33,704 nt of DNA from the NCBI GenBank assembly GCA_022564995.1, contig JADFKK010000049.1, positions 1 to 33,704 of the forward strand, written 5' to 3'. Made by a program: the position numbers and the translations under genes. The notes under the pieces are model-generated. The model saw nothing but the letters and a program-made list of their open reading frames with translations, was not told the DNA's origin and did not search any database. Below, in pieces: positions 31,237 through 33,704 of the stretch. The stretch comes from Planctomycetota bacterium. GTDB lineage: Bacteria > Planctomycetota > Planctomycetia > Pirellulales > JADFKK01. Positions within the stretch are counted from its first letter, which is position 1. Every line of letters starts with the position of its first letter.

Positions 31237-32382
31237 ATGATGAAAAAATATCTCGTTGTCACGCTCGCCTCGTCGCTATTGGGGGCCATCGCGGCCACTG
31301 CGTTGGTTCCGTCGCCGTCGCTGCCGCAAGCCACCGCGCAGCAACCGCGCGTGCTCGGGCCGCCGGTCGCGCGGGCGTTCGTCCCAGCCGACGGGCTGAC
31401 GGCCGAGGAGCGAACGAACGTCGGCGTTTACGAGGCGGTCAATCGTAGCGTGGTCAACATCAACACCCGCACGGTGCAGACCAACCTGTTCATGTTCGGC
31501 TCGGAGTTGGCCGGGGCGGGCTCCGGGTCGGTGATCGACAAGCAGGGGCACATTCTGACCAACTATCACGTGATTCAGGGGGCTCGCGAGATTCAGGTGA
31601 CGCTGGCCGACGGCAAGACCTACGTCGCGCGGCCTGTGGGCATCGATCCGCCAACCGACGTGGCGGTGCTCAAAATTGACGCGCCGGCCGAGTCGCTGTT
31701 TCCCGTTACCCTGGGCGACTCGACGCGGCTGAAGGTCGGGCAGCGGGCCTACGCGATCGGCAACCCGTTTGGCTTGGAGCGGACCTTGACGATCGGAGTG
31801 ATTTCGAGCCTGAACCGCTCGCTGCCGCGACGCGGCGGCCGATTGCTGAAACAACTGATTCAGGTCGATGCGGCAATCAATCCCGGCAATTCGGGCGGGC
31901 CGCTGTTGGACAGCCGCGGCCGGCTGATCGGCATGACCACGGCCATCGCCAGCAAGACCGGCCAGAACACGGGCGTGGGCTTCGCGATTCCGGTCGGCAA
32001 CATTTCCCGCATCGTCCCCGAGTTGATCCGCCACGGCCGAGTGATTCGGCCGGAAATCGGCATCACGCGGGTTTACGAGACGGGCCGCGGGCTGTTGGTG
32101 GCCTCGGTCGCGCGGGGCGGGCCGGCCGATCGGGCCGGCATCAGCGGGTTTCGCATCATTCGCGAGCGGCGGCGGCAGGGCAATATCGTCTATGAAGTGC
32201 AGCGCGTCGATCGCCGCAGCGCCGATTTGATCGTCGCCGTCGACGGGAAAAAGGTGACCACGGTCGAGGAGTTTCTCACCCGCGTGGAACGAAAGAAGCC
32301 GGGCGAGACGGTCACGGTCACCGTGGTGCGCAAGGGACGCAAGGTCGACGTGTCGGTGCGACTGGCCGAGAGCGAGTCGTAG
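31237..32382 (+). CDS. HtrA/DegP-like serine protease with PDZ domain
   Basis: This 381-residue exported protease has an N-terminal hydrophobic signal or anchor (YLVVTLASSLLGAIAATALV). A trypsin-like domain follows with catalytic H111 (LTNYHVIQG), D141 (PPTDVAVLKID) and S219 (INPGNSGGPLLDSRG), then one PDZ domain (about 290-375: ASVARGGPADRAGISGFR, DLIVAVDGKKVTTVEEFL). HtrA proteases degrade or refold damaged envelope proteins. It has a single PDZ domain, like DegS, whereas DegP has two. GAAGGA lies 6 bp before the ATG at 31237. It stands alone, so its stress regulation cannot be read from the context; a TTGATC-17-TACGTC match lies about 100 bp upstream but is weak. Confidence 0.92.
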   Translation: MMKKYLVVTLASSLLGAIAATALVPSPSLPQATAQQPRVLGPPVARAFVPADGLTAEERTNVGVYEAVNRSVVNINTRTVQTNLFMFGSELAGAGSGSVIDKQGHILTNYHVIQGAREIQVTLADGKTYVARPVGIDPPTDVAVLKIDAPAESLFPVTLGDSTRLKVGQRAYAIGNPFGLERTLTIGVISSLNRSLPRRGGRLLKQLIQVDAAINPGNSGGPLLDSRGRLIGMTTAIASKTGQNTGVGFAIPVGNISRIVPELIRHGRVIRPEIGITRVYETGRGLLVASVARGGPADRAGISGFRIIRERRRQGNIVYEVQRVDRRSADLIVAVDGKKVTTVEEFLTRVERKKPGETVTVTVVRKGRKVDVSVRLAESES

Positions 32383-32409
32383 CCGGCTTGTGGGTCAGAG
32401 GCGGATGAC

Positions 32410-32451
32410 GTTCAACGGAAGAGCGAAGCCAGATAATCCCGGTCAGCCTTG
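32410..32451 (-). pseudogene. Severed 3' end of the SHD1 gene at the right edge
   Basis: On the minus strand the codons here read (L)SKADRDYLASLFR and a TGA stop (32413-32415), which is the normal end of an SHD1 domain. Joined to the gene ending at 32982 across the CTTAG pentamer (32452-32456 and 32992-32996), it gives VAKLSKADRDYLASLFR without a frame change. It is therefore the original tail of that gene, left behind by the insertion between them. Confidence 0.8.
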
Positions 32452-32456
32452 CTTAG

Positions 32457-32540
32457 TCGGTGTTAAGAAATAACTTGTCCGTTTGGAAACGCCACTTCCG
32501 TGTTTTCAAGGGACTTCGTAAATGCAAACGGACAGACGTT
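32457..32540. repeat. Repeat unit copy 1 (left end of the insertion)
   Basis: The unit runs GTGTTaagAATAACTTGTCCG, then CGCCACTTCCGTG, then TCAAGGGActTCGT and TGCAAACGGA. Inner arms TGTCCGTTTG (32476-32485) and CAAACGGACA (32525-32534) are perfectly complementary, so each unit can fold alone. It matches copy 2 over its full length with scattered differences. Confidence 0.7.
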
Positions 32541-32665
32541 TCTTTCCATCCCTTTACTGGGTTGCAGTTGGGGAGGGTTGTCAATTATGGGCAGCGACGG
32601 GTTAAAGATGGGATTCATGGGGGTGTGAATGGGTTGTGAGGGGGCATGACGAGAAAAACGGAGAC

Positions 32666-32837
32666 GGGTTTAACGCGAAGACGCGAAGGCGCCAAGACGC
32701 AAAGAAACGAAGAGGGGATGTTTTGTGCGTCGGTGCAGGGAACATAAAAAATCTTGAACGTACAGCGTTGCGCTGGCTTCGACGATACGTGGATTTCCTT
32801 TGCGTCATCGCGCCTTGGCGTCTTGGCGTTGAAACCC
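32666..32837. repeat. Long inverted repeat of AAGACGC units inside the insertion
   Basis: Arms at 32666-32704 and 32798-32837 pair at about 34 of 39 positions (left arm begins GGGTTTAACGCGAAGACGC, right arm ends TTGGCGTTGAAACCC). The arms contain short GCGAAGACGC/GCCAAGACGC repeats. Nested between the two 85-bp units, it is a different repeat family. Confidence 0.65.
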
Positions 32838-32892
32838 GCTAACTCCAGCCAACGTCTTCCGCTTTGGAGTGCGGACGCTCGCCTACCGGCGA

Positions 32893-32978
32893 CCTAGTCA
32901 GTGTTGAATAACTTGTCCGTTTGAAATCGCCACTTCCGTGGTCTCAAGGGATTTCGTTAGTGCAAACGGATAGGTTAT
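32893..32978. repeat. Repeat unit copy 2 (right end of the insertion)
   Basis: Second direct copy of the unit at 32457-32540. Its outer arms ATAACTTGTCCGTTTG (32908-32923) and CAAACGGATAGGTTAT (32963-32978) are complementary at 14 of 16 positions. Confidence 0.7.
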
Positions 32979-32981
32979 TTT

Positions 32982-33704
32982 TTACCAGCTCCTTAGCTTG
33001 GCAACAGGAACCGTGATGATCTTGCCGTCGGGGCGCTTGAGTTGGACGTTTCCGTCCTTGGCTTCCACCAGACGGGCATTGACCGAGAACTTTCCGGAAT
33101 TGCTGGTCCACTTGCGGAGGACTTGTTGTTTTTTTGTCGCTGCGGGCTTTTTGGTTACCTTGGTTGCGCTGCCCAGACCGCTCAGCAGACGGACTCGCAC
33201 GGTGTCTGTGTTGTCGACGGAGAGGGTCGCTTGCCGGCCTCCCACTTTGACGGTGACACGGCCGCGGGCGCGGATGCTGTGATTGGATCGGATGAGGTGG
33301 CCTGTTTTAACGTCGAAGAGTTGTTCGCCGCGGGGTCCGGTGATTTTGAGCTCTCCCTTGACGATTTCATAGCCCAAAATGCCGCCGCCGGAGGGCAGGA
33401 CATAGGTGGATTCGGCCTCCATCTTGAAGTGGCCGCACTCGCGCCCGGCTAGCTGCTTGCGGCCTTGGTAGGTGGTGGTCAATTCGCCGGCGATTTCGCC
33501 CACCGGTCCGGCAGCGAAAATACCCTTGTTTTTCCATTGAGTACCCTTTTCGATGTCGCCCGTCGGCATCCGCGAGAACCAGCCGGCGAACATCTGCTTG
33601 AGGGCGTCCTCGCGAAACGTCTGTCGAATTCGCTGGTCTTGAAGGGCGTTACCGCCGGAGAGGCGCTTTACCAGCCCCTCGTAGCCGTCCAATTTGGTGA
33701 TCTC
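32982..33704 (-). CDS. DUF6263-like protein with SHD1 domain, 3' end altered by insertion, 5' end outside window
   Basis: The open frame enters from the right edge (EITKLDGYEGLVKRLSGG...) and is therefore partial. Its first 155 visible residues resemble DUF6263 lipoproteins of planctomycetes: PTGDIEKGTQWKNKGIFAAG, TTTYQGRKQLAGRECGHFK and FDVKTGHLIRSN. The C-terminus is an SHD1 domain: WTSNSGKFSVNARLVEAKDG and KIITVPVAKL. The domain normally continues SKADxxYL, but here the frame ends RSW and a TAA at 32982 contributed by the inserted element; the original codons survive at 32410-32451. Loss of the last 13 or so residues removes the terminal helix of the SHD1 domain. It may still fold. It is probably exported, but the N-terminus is not visible. 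Confidence 0.75.
   Translation of the reverse strand, partial: EITKLDGYEGLVKRLSGGNALQDQRIRQTFREDALKQMFAGWFSRMPTGDIEKGTQWKNKGIFAAGPVGEIAGELTTTYQGRKQLAGRECGHFKMEAESTYVLPSGGGILGYEIVKGELKITGPRGEQLFDVKTGHLIRSNHSIRARGRVTVKVGGRQATLSVDNTDTVRVRLLSGLGSATKVTKKPAATKKQQVLRKWTSNSGKFSVNARLVEAKDGNVQLKRPDGKIITVPVAKLRSW

Larger units (their letters stand above)
32457..32991. mobile_element. 535-bp non-coding insertion with imperfect terminal inverted repeats
   Basis: The segment separates an SHD1 gene from its last codons and is flanked by CTTAG on both sides (32452-32456, 32992-32996), a 5-bp target duplication. Its outer 29 bases are complementary at 22 positions, best over AAATAACyTrTCCGTTTG. No transposase is inside, so it is MITE-like or composite. 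It contains two direct copies of an 85-bp unit at its ends and an unrelated 172-bp palindromic repeat between them. The exact ends are uncertain because the outermost two bases do not pair. No gene is seen in 32383-32981. Confidence 0.65.

Overview
The window looks like chromosomal DNA of a planctomycete, probably near the Pirellulales, judged from gene content rather than any marker gene. It is GC-rich with long spurious antisense frames. It carries families typical of that phylum: a giant LEPR-start/lamin-tail/CotH/dockerin surface protein, a PEP-CTERM protein, SHD1-domain proteins, a J-domain-like 'FDPY..WLGI' membrane protein, DUF4058, a XylR-type AraC regulator and a HisA-like TIM barrel. 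Many genes stand alone, which also fits planctomycetes.

Layout. 202-2373 (-) is a four-gene accessory operon with a DUF433 antitoxin-like and a DUF5615/PIN-like toxin-like pair at its core. 2436-4132 is a mobile-element scar: a tRNA-like remnant, a frameshifted ribbon-helix-helix gene, two divergent promoters sharing the same -10 block, and an IS1-like transposase cut short and fused in frame to a WD40 fragment. 4398-5564 (-) is a secreted thioredoxin-like/SHD1 protein with an in-frame UGA exactly where the first Cys of a CGPC motif belongs, making it a candidate selenoprotein. 6122-9076 holds housekeeping genes: isocitrate dehydrogenase-family enzyme, ABC ATPase and ispF. 9215-13666 (-) is a tandem pair of secreted paralogues of unknown function, followed by a TPR protein (13988-16069, -). 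16342-20613 holds a HisA-like protein, a crotonase, a broken DUF4870 gene, DUF2442, DUF4058 and the J-like/HEAT membrane protein. 20769-26321 (-) is the 1850-residue surface protein. 27150-29712 is a XylR-like regulator divergent from a duplicated PEP-CTERM protein. 29925-32382 is an SMP-30 family protein divergent from an HtrA-like protease. The right edge (32982-33704, -) is a DUF6263-like/SHD1 gene whose last codons lie about 540 bp away, beyond an inserted non-coding element.

Two themes stand out. First, the putative selenocysteine in a redox motif of an exported planctomycete SHD1 protein. It needs a Sec machinery that cannot be seen here. Second, intergenic regions are heavily colonised by palindromic repeats of several unrelated families. 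Several sit at the 3' ends of genes and supply the stop codon or the last codons, and one composite insertion has demonstrably cut an SHD1 gene. No rRNA, intact tRNA or CRISPR array was seen.
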